Part shown: positions 15,443-26,358 of the stretch, piece by piece
How positions within the stretch are numbered: the stretch's first letter is position 1
Layout: each line of letters starts with the position of its first letter
Assembly (NCBI GenBank): GCA_030426785.1
Contig: JAUHXY010000013.1
Coordinates: 1-33,654, forward strand
Reading direction: 5' to 3'
Length of the DNA stretch: 33,654 nt
Source of the DNA: a bacterium
GTDB lineage: Bacteria > Planctomycetota > UBA1135 > GCA-002686595
Position numbers and translations under genes: made by a program
Notes under the pieces: model-generated
Told to the model about the DNA's origin: nothing
The model's input: only the letters and a program-made list of their open reading frames with translations
The model's database searches: none

Positions 15443-16897
15443 ATGGGGCCGCTAATGCACGCGCCTCACGATGAGCAGCACGGGGAGCCACCCCCCCACC
15501 CCGGGGAGGATTTTCCCCGCGCCGAACTGGCCTACATGGTGGGCCGCGCGCAGGAGGCCCAGGCGCGCCGACGATGGTTGCAGGTTTGGGCCATCGCTTT
15601 CGGGCTTGGGGTCTTTTGCCTCGCGGCGCCCACCCGGCGTTACTTCACGGCGCTCGATTGGCTGTGGGGATTTGCGGGGACCGGGCCGACGCCCCACGGC
15701 CTCTTGGGTGCCCCCCTGTTGGGCCTCCAGTGGTGGTCCGGTTGGTCGCTGGAGCAGTGTGCCTTTTTGGTGAGCGCGAGCTTCCTGGTCGCTAGCTTTG
15801 TAGCGCTGGATGTCTTGTTGCGCGACCTCGGGATTCCACCGGAAAGGACCCTATGGGTCACGGTATTGGCGATTTTCAGTCCGATCGTTTGGTTGGGGGG
15901 CACCCTGCCCATGGATTACACAGCGGCGTTGTTCGGAGCCACGATGTTGGCCCGATCGCTGTTTCGCACCCAACAAACGCACCCCTACGGGTACTTGTGG
16001 CGGGCCTCCGTTTGGTTGACGGTCGCCTTCTTTCTGGCGGCGGAAAACCTTTGGCTGCTCTGTCCCGCGGTCTGGGCCGTCATGGACCAACCACGCGAAC
16101 GGGATCAAGGGTGGTTGCGCGGGATCGGACTGCTGAGCGTGTTTGCCGTCGTGTTAGGAGCGTACGGCAGCCTGCAAGCCGAACCCCTGCAGGCCTTGCG
16201 CCGAGCCCTCTTCGGTTCGGGCGTGCGACTCACCGAACTGGGCTCCCTGATCCCCTTTGTGCTGTTGGGTTTCGGGGTCTTGCTCTTGGGTTTCGTGGAG
16301 CTCTTCGCAGGACGCCGCGAACCGGAGGAGAGCCCTCCCCCGACTTGGGTCTTCGTGTGGATCGCCGTCGCCCTGGGACCGCTGCTCGCGAGCGGACCAG
16401 CGATCGGGCCCAAAGCCGCCTTCCTCGTGCCCATGGCTGCCGTCGGCTTTGCGGTACGCGGCCAACGCTCTGCTTCGGAAGGGACCGCCTTGCGAAACAC
16501 CCTGCTCGCGGTTTGCCTGCAAGCCGTGTTGACCGTCGGACTCTGGGTCCATGGGCACGAAGACTCCGAACAACCGGACTGGTCGTACCACGCGGCGAGA
16601 ACCTTGGAGGCGAACGATGGGGTCATCAGTGACTCCCGCGCCCACGCCTACCTCAGCGCGTTTCGCTTTGAGGTGCCCACCCTTTGGATGCAGGCGGGGA
16701 CCGTGCGGCATGCACGCTTCCTCGAGCGCGACCCGGGCCCCGCAAGGTGGGCTCTGGACGCGACGCAGACCCCTCCCGAACCGTTCTACGAGCAAGCCGA
16801 GCGCTGGTGGCAACAAAACGCTAGTCCCCCACCGGACGGCGTCGTTTGGCTGCAACCGATCGAGCTTCCCGACCGCCAAGAGCCGAGCCCGGAGTAA
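15443..16897 (+). CDS. Polytopic integral membrane protein of unknown function
   Basis: 484 residues from the ATG at 15443; an ATG at 15455 is an alternative, and the frame is open further upstream to 15365 without support. A hydrophilic N-terminus is followed by around ten membrane segments, and a soluble C-terminal ~110 residues. The layout resembles glycosyltransferase-39/dolichol-mannosyltransferase-like membrane proteins (a first helix, then a long loop with W-L-W-G-F, followed by helices), but I see no decisive Asp/Glu motif, so this is only a possibility. The region after the last helix contains S-D-S-R-A-H-A-Y-L-S, reminiscent of the soluble tail of such proteins. It diverges from the sulfatase-like gene (108-base gap) and precedes carB by 160 bases. 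Confidence 0.7.
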   Translation: MGPLMHAPHDEQHGEPPPHPGEDFPRAELAYMVGRAQEAQARRRWLQVWAIAFGLGVFCLAAPTRRYFTALDWLWGFAGTGPTPHGLLGAPLLGLQWWSGWSLEQCAFLVSASFLVASFVALDVLLRDLGIPPERTLWVTVLAIFSPIVWLGGTLPMDYTAALFGATMLARSLFRTQQTHPYGYLWRASVWLTVAFFLAAENLWLLCPAVWAVMDQPRERDQGWLRGIGLLSVFAVVLGAYGSLQAEPLQALRRALFGSGVRLTELGSLIPFVLLGFGVLLLGFVELFAGRREPEESPPPTWVFVWIAVALGPLLASGPAIGPKAAFLVPMAAVGFAVRGQRSASEGTALRNTLLAVCLQAVLTVGLWVHGHEDSEQPDWSYHAARTLEANDGVISDSRAHAYLSAFRFEVPTLWMQAGTVRHARFLERDPGPARWALDATQTPPEPFYEQAERWWQQNASPPPDGVVWLQPIELPDRQEPSPE

Positions 16898-16929
16898 CCC
16901 GCGGCCTGGGGGGCGCTGGGAGGCTGCCT

Positions 16930-16947
16930 GGGGCTGTGCGCAGCCCC
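16930..16947 (+). repeat. Perfect hairpin between the membrane-protein gene and carB
   Basis: GGGGCTG (16930-16936) pairs with CAGCCCC (16941-16947) around TGCG. No T tract follows, so a Rho-independent terminator is not certain; it could end the upstream transcript or act in the carB leader. Confidence 0.45.
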
Positions 16948-17057
16948 GAATGCGCCGCGTGCGCCTCGACAGGGGGTAGGCGTTTTGGTCTACTTGGGCG
17001 CTTTGCCCGAACGAGAGCTTCCGGCACGGCCCCTCCCGTCTCTTACGGACCACTCCT

Positions 17058-20303
<3,246 letters not shown>

Positions 20304-20469
20304 GGTTCGCGGGACCTGGAAGGCGATCTTCGGAGTGCCCGTCGTGGGCTCGGGTGGACGTGCGAGTCTGACGTCACTTTGCGGTCGGCTTGGAACGAGA
20401 CGCGGCGGCAGGAAGGGAGGCCTTCGGGTACCCTGAAATCCTCGGCAAGAATCGGCCGGGACGAATCTC

Positions 20470-21672
20470 ATGCACCTTCCCTTCGCCCTGCTCCTTATAG
20501 CTCCCTTCCTCGGTTCGCTGCTGCCGCAGGAAGGCGCGACGAATCTCCAAGAAACCGCCGCACCGCAAACCCACGATAAGGGACACGTGTTGGTGGAGTT
20601 GGCCGCAGCTCCGGATGGTAGTCGTTTGGCGGTCGCGAACTACGGCGGCCAAGTGCTGCTCGTCGATCCCGAGAACGTGGACCGCAGGGTGCCTCTCGAA
20701 CCCGCCCTTGGCGTTTGGCCCTGGGAGTTGGCCTGGGCTCCCGATGGCTCCGCGCTCGCGGCGGTAGATCAGGACGGCTTGCTCAGCGTGTGGCAGTTGG
20801 CTTCAGCCACGCAGGAAGCTTCGTTTTGGAAAGCCTCCGAAGGTGCCGTTCCGCCCATGCACGACGCGTTGCGCGGCAAACATGCCTTTGGTTGCCAAAT
20901 GCGTTGGTCGCCTTCAGGAGATCGACTCGTGGTCGGGGACGACGAAGGACGCTTGAGCCTCTGGTCGGCGCAGGGAGAGTTGTTGTTGCGCTGGGAGGCG
21001 CATCACGCGGGCCGCGACTTGCTCGCCGCTTGGTCGCCGGACGGCGAGTGGTTGGTGACCGCGGAGCAGCAATTCGTGGTCTTCCGTGCCGCCGAAAGCG
21101 GCCAGCCCACCCGCGGCCCTTGGGGTGAAGCGAGGTTGAACACAGGCACCCCGATTTCCGGCTTGGACGTGAGCCCCGACGGGAGCCAGATCGCCACCGG
21201 GCATGCGGACCACTGGCTGCGGGTATGGGATGGGAGCTCCGGCGCGAAAGTCAACGAGGAGCGCAGACCACAGCTCTTCCCTTCCCCCGAGCACCAAATC
21301 TCCGTCGTGCGCTTCGCTCCGAACGGCCAACACCTGGCTTACTCCTCACGCAGAGGCTCGCACGTCTACGTGGTCCACACACCCACCTGGCGATTGGTTC
21401 GCGACTCGAACTACCTCGGAGCCCACTTCTTCGAGTTGATGCAGTTGGCCTGGTCGCCGGATGGCCAAGACCTTTGGTTCGCCTTCGAGTGCGGTGGCGG
21501 CGATCTGCGCCGCATTCACGTACCCGAACGAACCATGGCAGTCGTCCGCGAAGGTGCCTTTGTCCCGAGTTTTGGCCCCCACCGGGGGCATTACCTATTC
21601 CGCGGCACAATCGAAACAGCCGCGCAGGGTGCAGCGCCGAATCGGGAGCAAGGGCCGAAGGAACCGCGCTAG
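20470..21672 (+). CDS. Secreted WD40-like beta-propeller protein
   Basis: 400 residues with a short N-terminal signal sequence (hydrophobic residues ~4-18). At least five repeats of the WD40 type can be recognised by S-P-D-G/A-P-D-G/S-P-S-G turns followed by a strand and W: A-A-P-D-G-S-R-L-A-V-A-N, A-W-A-P-D-G-S-A-L-A-A-V, R-W-S-P-S-G-D-R-L-V-V-G-D, A-W-S-P-D-G-E-W-L-V-T-A, V-S-P-D-G-S-Q-I-A-T-G-H and A-W-S-P-D-G-Q-D-L-W-F-A. This gives a six- or seven-bladed propeller, probably a periplasmic or extracellular protein-binding scaffold. No enzyme motif is seen. Its stop TAG shares CTAG with the stop of the convergent nitroreductase-family gene (21669-21672). It follows carB on the same strand after 166 bases but is functionally unrelated to it. 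Confidence 0.8.
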   Translation: MHLPFALLLIAPFLGSLLPQEGATNLQETAAPQTHDKGHVLVELAAAPDGSRLAVANYGGQVLLVDPENVDRRVPLEPALGVWPWELAWAPDGSALAAVDQDGLLSVWQLASATQEASFWKASEGAVPPMHDALRGKHAFGCQMRWSPSGDRLVVGDDEGRLSLWSAQGELLLRWEAHHAGRDLLAAWSPDGEWLVTAEQQFVVFRAAESGQPTRGPWGEARLNTGTPISGLDVSPDGSQIATGHADHWLRVWDGSSGAKVNEERRPQLFPSPEHQISVVRFAPNGQHLAYSSRRGSHVYVVHTPTWRLVRDSNYLGAHFFELMQLAWSPDGQDLWFAFECGGGDLRRIHVPERTMAVVREGAFVPSFGPHRGHYLFRGTIETAAQGAAPNREQGPKEPR

Positions 21673-22358
21673 TTGTTCGGCTTGGAGCGCAACCGAATCT
21701 GATCGAGGGGTTTACGGTCGAGGTCGGGGACCTCGCAATCCTCGCTAGGAAACCCGACAGGGATCAGCAGGAACGGTTTTTCGTTGTCGGGCCGGTCGAG
21801 CAAGCGGCTCAAGAAGGCCATCGGGCTCGGAGTGTGCGTCAGGGTGGCGAGACCCGCGTGATGCAGCGCCGCCAACAAGAACCCGCAGGCGAGGCCGATC
21901 GACTCTTGGGTGTAGTAACACTGCTGCTTGCTGCCGTCGGGCGCGATTTGCCAGGCGTGGCGGAAAGCGACGATGAGCGCAGGCGCAATCTCGAGGAAGG
22001 GTTTGTCCTTCGTCGTGCCGAGCGGCGCTAGGTCGCGCAGCCACTCTTCGTTCATGCGGCCCGAGTAGTTCTCCGTCTCCTCTTCTTCCGCGGCGATGCG
22101 GATAGCCTTTTTGTGCTCGGGGTCGGTGACGACCACGAAGGTCCACGGTTGCTTGTGGGCGCCGGAAGGGGCCGTGCCAGCGGCTTCGATGCAAGCGTCG
22201 AGCACCCCCGCAGGGATGGGCTCACTCGAAAAGTGCCGCACGCTGCGGCGGCGAGCGATGTCCTGCAAAAAGGCCTGCGCCCGGGCCTGCATTTCGGCGG
22301 GCTCCAGGCGCTGGAATTCGAGCGGTCGGAAGGGAAACGCCGCGGCCGGATCGGTCAT
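21669..22358 (-). CDS. Iodotyrosine deiodinase-like nitroreductase-family flavoprotein
   Basis: 229 residues. FMN-binding landmarks of the nitroreductase fold are present: R-R-R-S-V-R-H-F (36-43) and A-P-S-G-A-H-K-Q-P-W (63-72). The best match I can recall is mammalian iodotyrosine deiodinase (IYD), sharing T-A-P-S-G-A-H-x-x-P-W-T-F-V-V-V, L-A-A-L-x-x-A-G-L-x-T-x-T-x-T-P, L-P-V-G-Y/F-P and the C-terminal P-D-L-x-R-K-P-L-D-Q-I. Glu94, Tyr98 and Lys119 keep the spacing (4 and 21) of the IYD Glu-Tyr-Lys set that binds the halotyrosine zwitterion, so reductive dehalogenation of halotyrosines is a credible activity. It is the last gene of the six-gene sigma operon, overlapping the PilO-like gene by 4 bases (ATGA type). 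Other nitroreductase-fold roles remain possible. Confidence 0.88.
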   Translation of the reverse strand: MTDPAAAFPFRPLEFQRLEPAEMQARAQAFLQDIARRRSVRHFSSEPIPAGVLDACIEAAGTAPSGAHKQPWTFVVVTDPEHKKAIRIAAEEEETENYSGRMNEEWLRDLAPLGTTKDKPFLEIAPALIVAFRHAWQIAPDGSKQQCYYTQESIGLACGFLLAALHHAGLATLTHTPSPMAFLSRLLDRPDNEKPFLLIPVGFPSEDCEVPDLDRKPLDQIRLRSKPNN

Positions 22359-22969
22359 GGCCGGTTCGCGGACGACTCGGTTTTGTTCCGCACGGTGATC
22401 GCGCAGGTGAAGCCCCAGCGATCATCGGGGAAGTCTTCCGGCTTGAGCGGCTTGGGAGTGTCGATCTTGAAGCTCGTCACCTTCACCCGCTTCGACCCTT
22501 CTTCGAGGCGGTACATGAAGTTCGCCAACTGGGTGCGCTGGAAGGTCCGCGCTTGACGGCGCCCGGTGTTTTCCGCCTGGGGCACGATCGTGTAGATGTT
22601 GTCCTCGTAGCCGCGCTGGGAGTCGTTGCGGAAGTTGATTTTCACGCCACCCAACTGGATGGAAGGGTTGCTGGCCACGCCCCGGATGTAGGACTGGGGC
22701 GAGCCGTCGCCGCGCAGGTTGTCCCCTTCGAGCTGACGGCGCAGCTCGGTGTACTTGCTGGCCTCGGCCTGGATCTCGACGGCTTGCGTTTCGATTAGAC
22801 CCGTCCGGTTCTCCACGATTTCGTCTTGGTCGTTCAGGCCGAGCGCTTGGCGCAGATCCTGCACCCGCTTGTGTTGCTGCCAGCCCATGTACCCGAGCAC
22901 CCCAGCCGCGATCACGCACAGCAGGATGGTGGCTTTCATCGCCGACATATTCTTGAGGAAAGAAAACAT
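22355..22969 (-). CDS. PilO/GspM-like inner-membrane protein
   Basis: 204 residues from the ATG at 22969, preceded by AGGAG on the minus strand (complement of 22975-22979) that overlaps the upstream gene's stop; a longer frame to 23116 lies inside the neighbour and is rejected. A short cytoplasmic N-terminus is followed by one membrane helix (~13-30), a coiled segment (~35-85), and an alpha/beta periplasmic domain whose N-F-M-Y-R-L-E-E-G-S-K-R-V-K-V-T-S-F matches the L-x-x-L-E-x-x-x-R-x-x-V-T-x-F/L pattern of PilO/GspM proteins. Those proteins pair with PilN/GspL in the platform that drives type IV pili or type II secretion. Genes for the other pilus parts are absent here. The call is supported mainly by topology and the neighbouring PilM-like gene. 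Confidence 0.65.
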   Translation of the reverse strand: MFSFLKNMSAMKATILLCVIAAGVLGYMGWQQHKRVQDLRQALGLNDQDEIVENRTGLIETQAVEIQAEASKYTELRRQLEGDNLRGDGSPQSYIRGVASNPSIQLGGVKINFRNDSQRGYEDNIYTIVPQAENTGRRQARTFQRTQLANFMYRLEEGSKRVKVTSFKIDTPKPLKPEDFPDDRWGFTCAITVRNKTESSANRP

Positions 22970-22977
22970 GGTGGCTC

Positions 22978-24714
22978 CTAGCTGTTGGCTTGATCGTTCT
23001 CGGCCTCGGACTGCGTCACGCCGTCCACGTTCACCCCGATGGTCAAGCCTTCGATGATGATGCCCTCCCCGTTGCTGAGGGGCTCGGTCGGCTTTTGGTC
23101 CAGTCGCACGAACCAAGCCGTTTGCTGCGCCAGTTCTTGGCGGAACTGCTCGTAGTTGCGGGTCGCTTCGGTTGTGTTGGCACCGTAGAACACGATGGTC
23201 AGTTTGATCTCGACCAGGGAGTCGTCCTTGCGGTTACGACTCTCGATGTAATCACCGCTGATCTTGTGGATCGAGGTGCGCCAGCGCGATTGGTTGTTGC
23301 GCAGCACGTCCAGGACCAAGTTGCTGGCGACGAAAGCCGACTGGGGCTGGCGGATGCCGCCGGAGTTGCCGAGCTCTTCCTGCACCTGTTTGACGTGGCG
23401 TTTCACGAGGTTGAGGGTGTCCCCCAACGCCTTTTCGATGGGCTTCGCGTAATCGATCGTCTCGCCTTTGTCCGGGCGGAAGCGCTTGACGAAACGCACC
23501 ACGTCGTCGGGCGGCGGCATCATCGTCGCGCGGTCCGGCTGGCGCTCGGTGCCCACCAAGAAGTTGTGGCTGGAGTTAACCCAGAAGCGCGCGGACTCTT
23601 CCAGCTTGGTGACGCGCTGCTTCTCCAGGAAGAAGAAACCCGCTCCGAGCATAGCGAGCAGCATGGCCGCCACCGCGAGGGGGAACTCGACGCGTTCCCA
23701 CGCACCGGTGAACGCCAGGTCCTCGCGGCGCAAGCGCGGCTTCATGAGGCCGCCGCCGAGTTGGGTCACGGCCGCCCCGTACGCGGCCACCAATCGACCG
23801 AAGCCGTCGGCGGGCTGGCCGCCGTCTTCGTCAAAACAATCGAGCACGTACACCGGCACATCCATGATCGGTTCGCCGATCAGGCCCGGCATCTCGCTGC
23901 CGCACACGAAGATCGCTTCGATGGGATGCACCGTCTTGGCGGCGGACAGCGTTCGGCCGATTTCGCGGCGGATGCGCTTCAAGGCTTGCTCCACGCGGCG
24001 GGAGGCTTCCACCGGATCGACCGGTTGGTGCTGCGGCGGGGCTTCCCCCTCTTCAGGCTCCGCGTTGTTTTCGGCCACCAGCGCCACCTCGTGGGTCAAC
24101 GCGCCGATGTGGATCACGCGCATTTCGCGCACCATACCACCGTCCACGACCACGACGCTCGTCGCCAAATCGCCCACGTGCACGAGCAGTTGCGCGTCTT
24201 CGGGGCCGCAGATGTTCGCCGAGGTGGCGGCGTTGACCATCGCGGAGGTTTCGAGCTGTACTTCCAAAGGCTCGATGCCTGCTTTTTCGCACAGCTTCAG
24301 CGAGGCGCGAATGTCCTGCTTGGGCACGGCGGTCACCAGCAGGTCCGTGGAGTGGTCGACTTCGCTCAGCACGTGGAAGTCCACCACCACGTCGTCGATG
24401 TTCCACTGGGGCAGGTCCGATTCGATCTCGAACTTGACGACCTGCTCCAGCTTGGCTTTGTCGGAGAAGGGCAGCTCCAAACGACGGAAGGCCGACGATC
24501 CGGTGTCGACCACGAGCCCCACGTTGTCTTTCGGGATGCGGTGCGCCTTGGCGGCGTCCTTCAGCAATTCGGTCGCGTGGGCGACCGGGTTCTCCGCATC
24601 CGCTTCAAATTCACCAGCGTAGTACGCAGTGATCTTGTGCTTTTTAGCGCTGCCTTCTAGGACCACCAGCTCGAAGCGGCGGGGACCCATGCGAAGGCCA
24701 CAGGAACGGGCCAT
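22978..24714 (-). CDS. PilM-PilN-like (GspL-like) fusion protein
   Basis: 578 residues. Residues 1-325 have the actin-like ATPase fold of PilM/the cytoplasmic part of GspL: L-V-V-D-T-G-S-S-A-F-R-R-L-E-L-P-F (68-83), F-E-I-E-S-D-L-P (95-102), L-L-V-H-V-G-D-L-A-T-S-V-V-V-V-D-G-G (176-193), I-F-V-C-G-S-E-M-P-G-L (268-278) and A-Y-G-A-A. An acidic insert rich in Glu and Pro lies at ~218-234. One membrane helix (~344-363) leads to a PilN-like periplasmic part with a coiled-coil start and a terminal beta-rich domain (V-E-I-K-L-T-I-V-F-Y-G). Fusion of PilM with PilN resembles GspL of type II secretion. It is 3 bases downstream of the CnrX/Spy-like gene. A role in anchoring or signalling in the membrane is likely; the cargo is unknown. 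Confidence 0.75.
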   Translation of the reverse strand: MARSCGLRMGPRRFELVVLEGSAKKHKITAYYAGEFEADAENPVAHATELLKDAAKAHRIPKDNVGLVVDTGSSAFRRLELPFSDKAKLEQVVKFEIESDLPQWNIDDVVVDFHVLSEVDHSTDLLVTAVPKQDIRASLKLCEKAGIEPLEVQLETSAMVNAATSANICGPEDAQLLVHVGDLATSVVVVDGGMVREMRVIHIGALTHEVALVAENNAEPEEGEAPPQHQPVDPVEASRRVEQALKRIRREIGRTLSAAKTVHPIEAIFVCGSEMPGLIGEPIMDVPVYVLDCFDEDGGQPADGFGRLVAAYGAAVTQLGGGLMKPRLRREDLAFTGAWERVEFPLAVAAMLLAMLGAGFFFLEKQRVTKLEESARFWVNSSHNFLVGTERQPDRATMMPPPDDVVRFVKRFRPDKGETIDYAKPIEKALGDTLNLVKRHVKQVQEELGNSGGIRQPQSAFVASNLVLDVLRNNQSRWRTSIHKISGDYIESRNRKDDSLVEIKLTIVFYGANTTEATRNYEQFRQELAQQTAWFVRLDQKPTEPLSNGEGIIIEGLTIGVNVDGVTQSEAENDQANS

Positions 24715-24717
24715 GGT

Positions 24718-25095
24718 CTAACGGGGTGGGAGGTCGGGGGAGTCTTCCGCCAGCATGCGATCGAACCGTTCGCGCTGGTCGGGGGGCAAGACTTTATCAC
24801 GAATGTAGGCACGGTACTTGGCCGCAACCGCGTCCAATTCTTGCCCCAAACGCGTGTTGAGGGACGAAACGTAGAGGTCGCTGGCGGCCTGCTCCTCTTC
24901 GTAGTAGTAGCTGAGCAGCTTGCGCAGGGCGCGGGTCCGCGCGGGTTCCAGCTGGAACTCCTCGGTGAAGCGCTGCACCAAGGGCTCGTAGGGAGCCGCC
25001 TGGACGGGGCCGGGGCCCCAGATCAGGTGTTGGGTCGCCATTCCCGCCAGGAACATGATCGCCGCAAAGGCGAGTCCCCAGAGGTTGCGGGTCAC
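24718..25095 (-). CDS. CnrX/Spy-like envelope protein (possible sensor)
   Basis: 125 residues. A signal-anchor-like hydrophobic segment (residues ~5-27) precedes a helical domain with many charged residues: Y-Y-Y-E-E-E-Q-A-A-S-D-L-Y-V and V-L-P-P-D-Q-R-E-R-F-D-R-M-L. The last resembles the L-x-P-x-Q-R-x-x-F-x-x-M segment of Spy/CpxP/CnrX periplasmic helical-hairpin proteins, which sense metals or unfolded proteins and in CnrX-type systems act with an anti-sigma factor. No Met/His-rich metal site is obvious. It overlaps the anti-sigma gene by 4 bases and is followed by the PilM-like gene after 3 bases. The position directly after an anti-sigma gene strengthens the sensor idea, but the similarity is short. 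Confidence 0.6.
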   Translation of the reverse strand: MTRNLWGLAFAAIMFLAGMATQHLIWGPGPVQAAPYEPLVQRFTEEFQLEPARTRALRKLLSYYYEEEQAASDLYVSSLNTRLGQELDAVAAKYRAYIRDKVLPPDQRERFDRMLAEDSPDLPPR

Positions 25096-25622
25096 CGCTG
25101 GCTCTCCTCAGGCTTCGGAGCGTCTTCGGTCTCGGAAGGAACTTGCTCTTGGTTCAGTTGATCCATCTCTTCGAGCACCGTTTCGAGGTTGCCCTCTTCC
25201 GCCACCAAACTGCGCTCGGAGACCGCGTTTTGGGAGTACAAGGCAAGCCCGAGCACCGCCAACAAACCGGCCGCCACGGCGGTCGCGCGCTTCAAGAAGC
25301 GGTCGGATCCGCCCAGCACCACGCCGCGGGAGCCTCCGCCGGACAGGTGGGCTAACACGGGGGCTTCGCGTTCGATGGTGCCTTCGGCGCCCGCAAACGC
25401 GAGCGCGGTCACCCGCGCCGCAAACCCGGCGGGGACAGCCGGCGCCTCGGAGGGCACAAACCAAGCCTTGCCAGCCTTGAGCTCCGCGTACAACCCGCTG
25501 CAAGCGGCGCACGCATCGAGGTGCTGACGCAACTCACCGACTTGCTTGACGGAAAGCTCTTGATCCACGTGCTGGTGGATCCACCGTTCCGCTTGTTCAC
25601 AGGGCATGTTGCGTGCGTTCAT
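25092..25622 (-). CDS. Zinc-finger anti-sigma factor
   Basis: 176 residues. The N-terminal domain has the classic anti-sigma zinc finger: Cys8, then His34-x3-Cys38-x2-Cys41 in R-Q-H-L-D-A-C-A-A-C. A membrane helix follows at ~111-130 (A-T-A-V-A-A-G-L-L-A-V-L-G-L-A-L-Y), placing the acidic C-terminal region, rich in Glu and Gln, in the periplasm. Such proteins bind the ECF sigma factor until a signal triggers release by proteolysis or conformational change. It overlaps the ECF sigma gene by 4 bases (ATGA), and its own stop overlaps the start of the CnrX/Spy-like gene, so the three are coupled. The missing second membrane segment and short periplasmic tail are normal for the family. Confidence 0.88.
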   Translation of the reverse strand: MNARNMPCEQAERWIHQHVDQELSVKQVGELRQHLDACAACSGLYAELKAGKAWFVPSEAPAVPAGFAARVTALAFAGAEGTIEREAPVLAHLSGGGSRGVVLGGSDRFLKRATAVAAGLLAVLGLALYSQNAVSERSLVAEEGNLETVLEEMDQLNQEQVPSETEDAPKPEESQR

Positions 25623-26233
25623 GAGAGGCCCTCCACGAATTCGGGATGCTGTTGCATCAACTTGTCTTTGAATTTGGCCCGCGCGCGGAAAATGCGCGAC
25701 TCGACCGTTCCGATGGACACTTCCAGGGTTTCGGCGATCTCTTGGTACGACAGGCCTTCGAGTTCGCGCAGGATCAACACGTCGCGGAAGATGTCGGGCA
25801 ACTCTTCCAAGACCGCGCGGGTGACCGCGCTGATCTCGTGTTTCATCATGGCCGCATCGGGGGCCGGTAAACCGGTGGATCGGCCTTCGCCCATCCCGCC
25901 CAGGTTGTCTTCGGGATCCTCCATCGCCACGATCGGCGAGCGCCCTTTGCGCTTGAGATGGTCCAGAACCGAGTTCTTCGCGATGCGGTACAACCAGGTG
26001 TAGAAGCTCGAGTTGCTTTGAAAGGTTGAGAGCTTGGAAAAGGCCTTCAGGAAGGTGTCCTGGACCAAATCCTCTACCTCGGCTCCGCTGCGCAAGTAGT
26101 GCCGCACCAACCCGAAAACGCGGGACTGGTGGCGCTCCACGAGGAGCTGGAAAGCCTCACGGCGTCCGTCCAGGGTTTCCTGGACGAGCTCTTCGTCGGT
26201 TCGCTCGATCTCTTGCATACGGACTACGCCCAT
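25619..26233 (-). CDS. RpoE-like ECF sigma factor
   Basis: 204 residues from the ATG at 26233, with an alternative ATG 15 bases downstream (26218); neither has a clear Shine-Dalgarno. Region 2 shows A-E-V-E-D-L-V-Q-D-T-F-L-K-A-F and S-F-Y-T-W-L-Y-R-I-A-K-N-S-V-L-D-H-L-K-R, the RpoE pattern. Region 4 shows L-E-E-L-P-D-I-F-R-D-V-L-I-L-R-E-L-E-G-L-S-Y-Q-E-I-A (in two parts), then V-S-I-G-T-V-E-S-R-I-F-R-A-R. It opens the tightly packed six-gene operon 26233-21669 with an anti-sigma factor next. A GGAATT-like element lies upstream but the spacing to a -10 does not fit the RpoE promoter, so autoregulation is unproven. Confidence 0.93.
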   Translation of the reverse strand: MGVVRMQEIERTDEELVQETLDGRREAFQLLVERHQSRVFGLVRHYLRSGAEVEDLVQDTFLKAFSKLSTFQSNSSFYTWLYRIAKNSVLDHLKRKGRSPIVAMEDPEDNLGGMGEGRSTGLPAPDAAMMKHEISAVTRAVLEELPDIFRDVLILRELEGLSYQEIAETLEVSIGTVESRIFRARAKFKDKLMQQHPEFVEGLS

Positions 26234-26358
26234 GGTCTGGCCTTGGACGTCGGAAACCAGGACCTATTCCTGCGAATTCCGGGGTAGGGCTCTCCCGGAG
26301 GGGTGAACGGCTCGATTCAGGGCTTCCCGCGGCCAGGGAGGGGCCCCCGCGGGCTGTC

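Noticed and set aside
16930-16947. carB attenuator or pyrimidine riboswitch
   Set aside because: Only a single hairpin without alternative pairing or a leader peptide is visible, so it is listed as a hairpin only.
22990-24660. 556-codon plus-strand open frame antisense to the PilM-like gene
   Set aside because: Composition-driven shadow rich in His, Arg and Leu; the minus-strand gene fits a tight operon.
26234-26358. RpoE-type autoregulated promoter before the ECF operon
   Set aside because: A GGAATT-like element and a TCCGA element exist on the minus strand, but the spacing of about 19-20 bases is too long for the known consensus.
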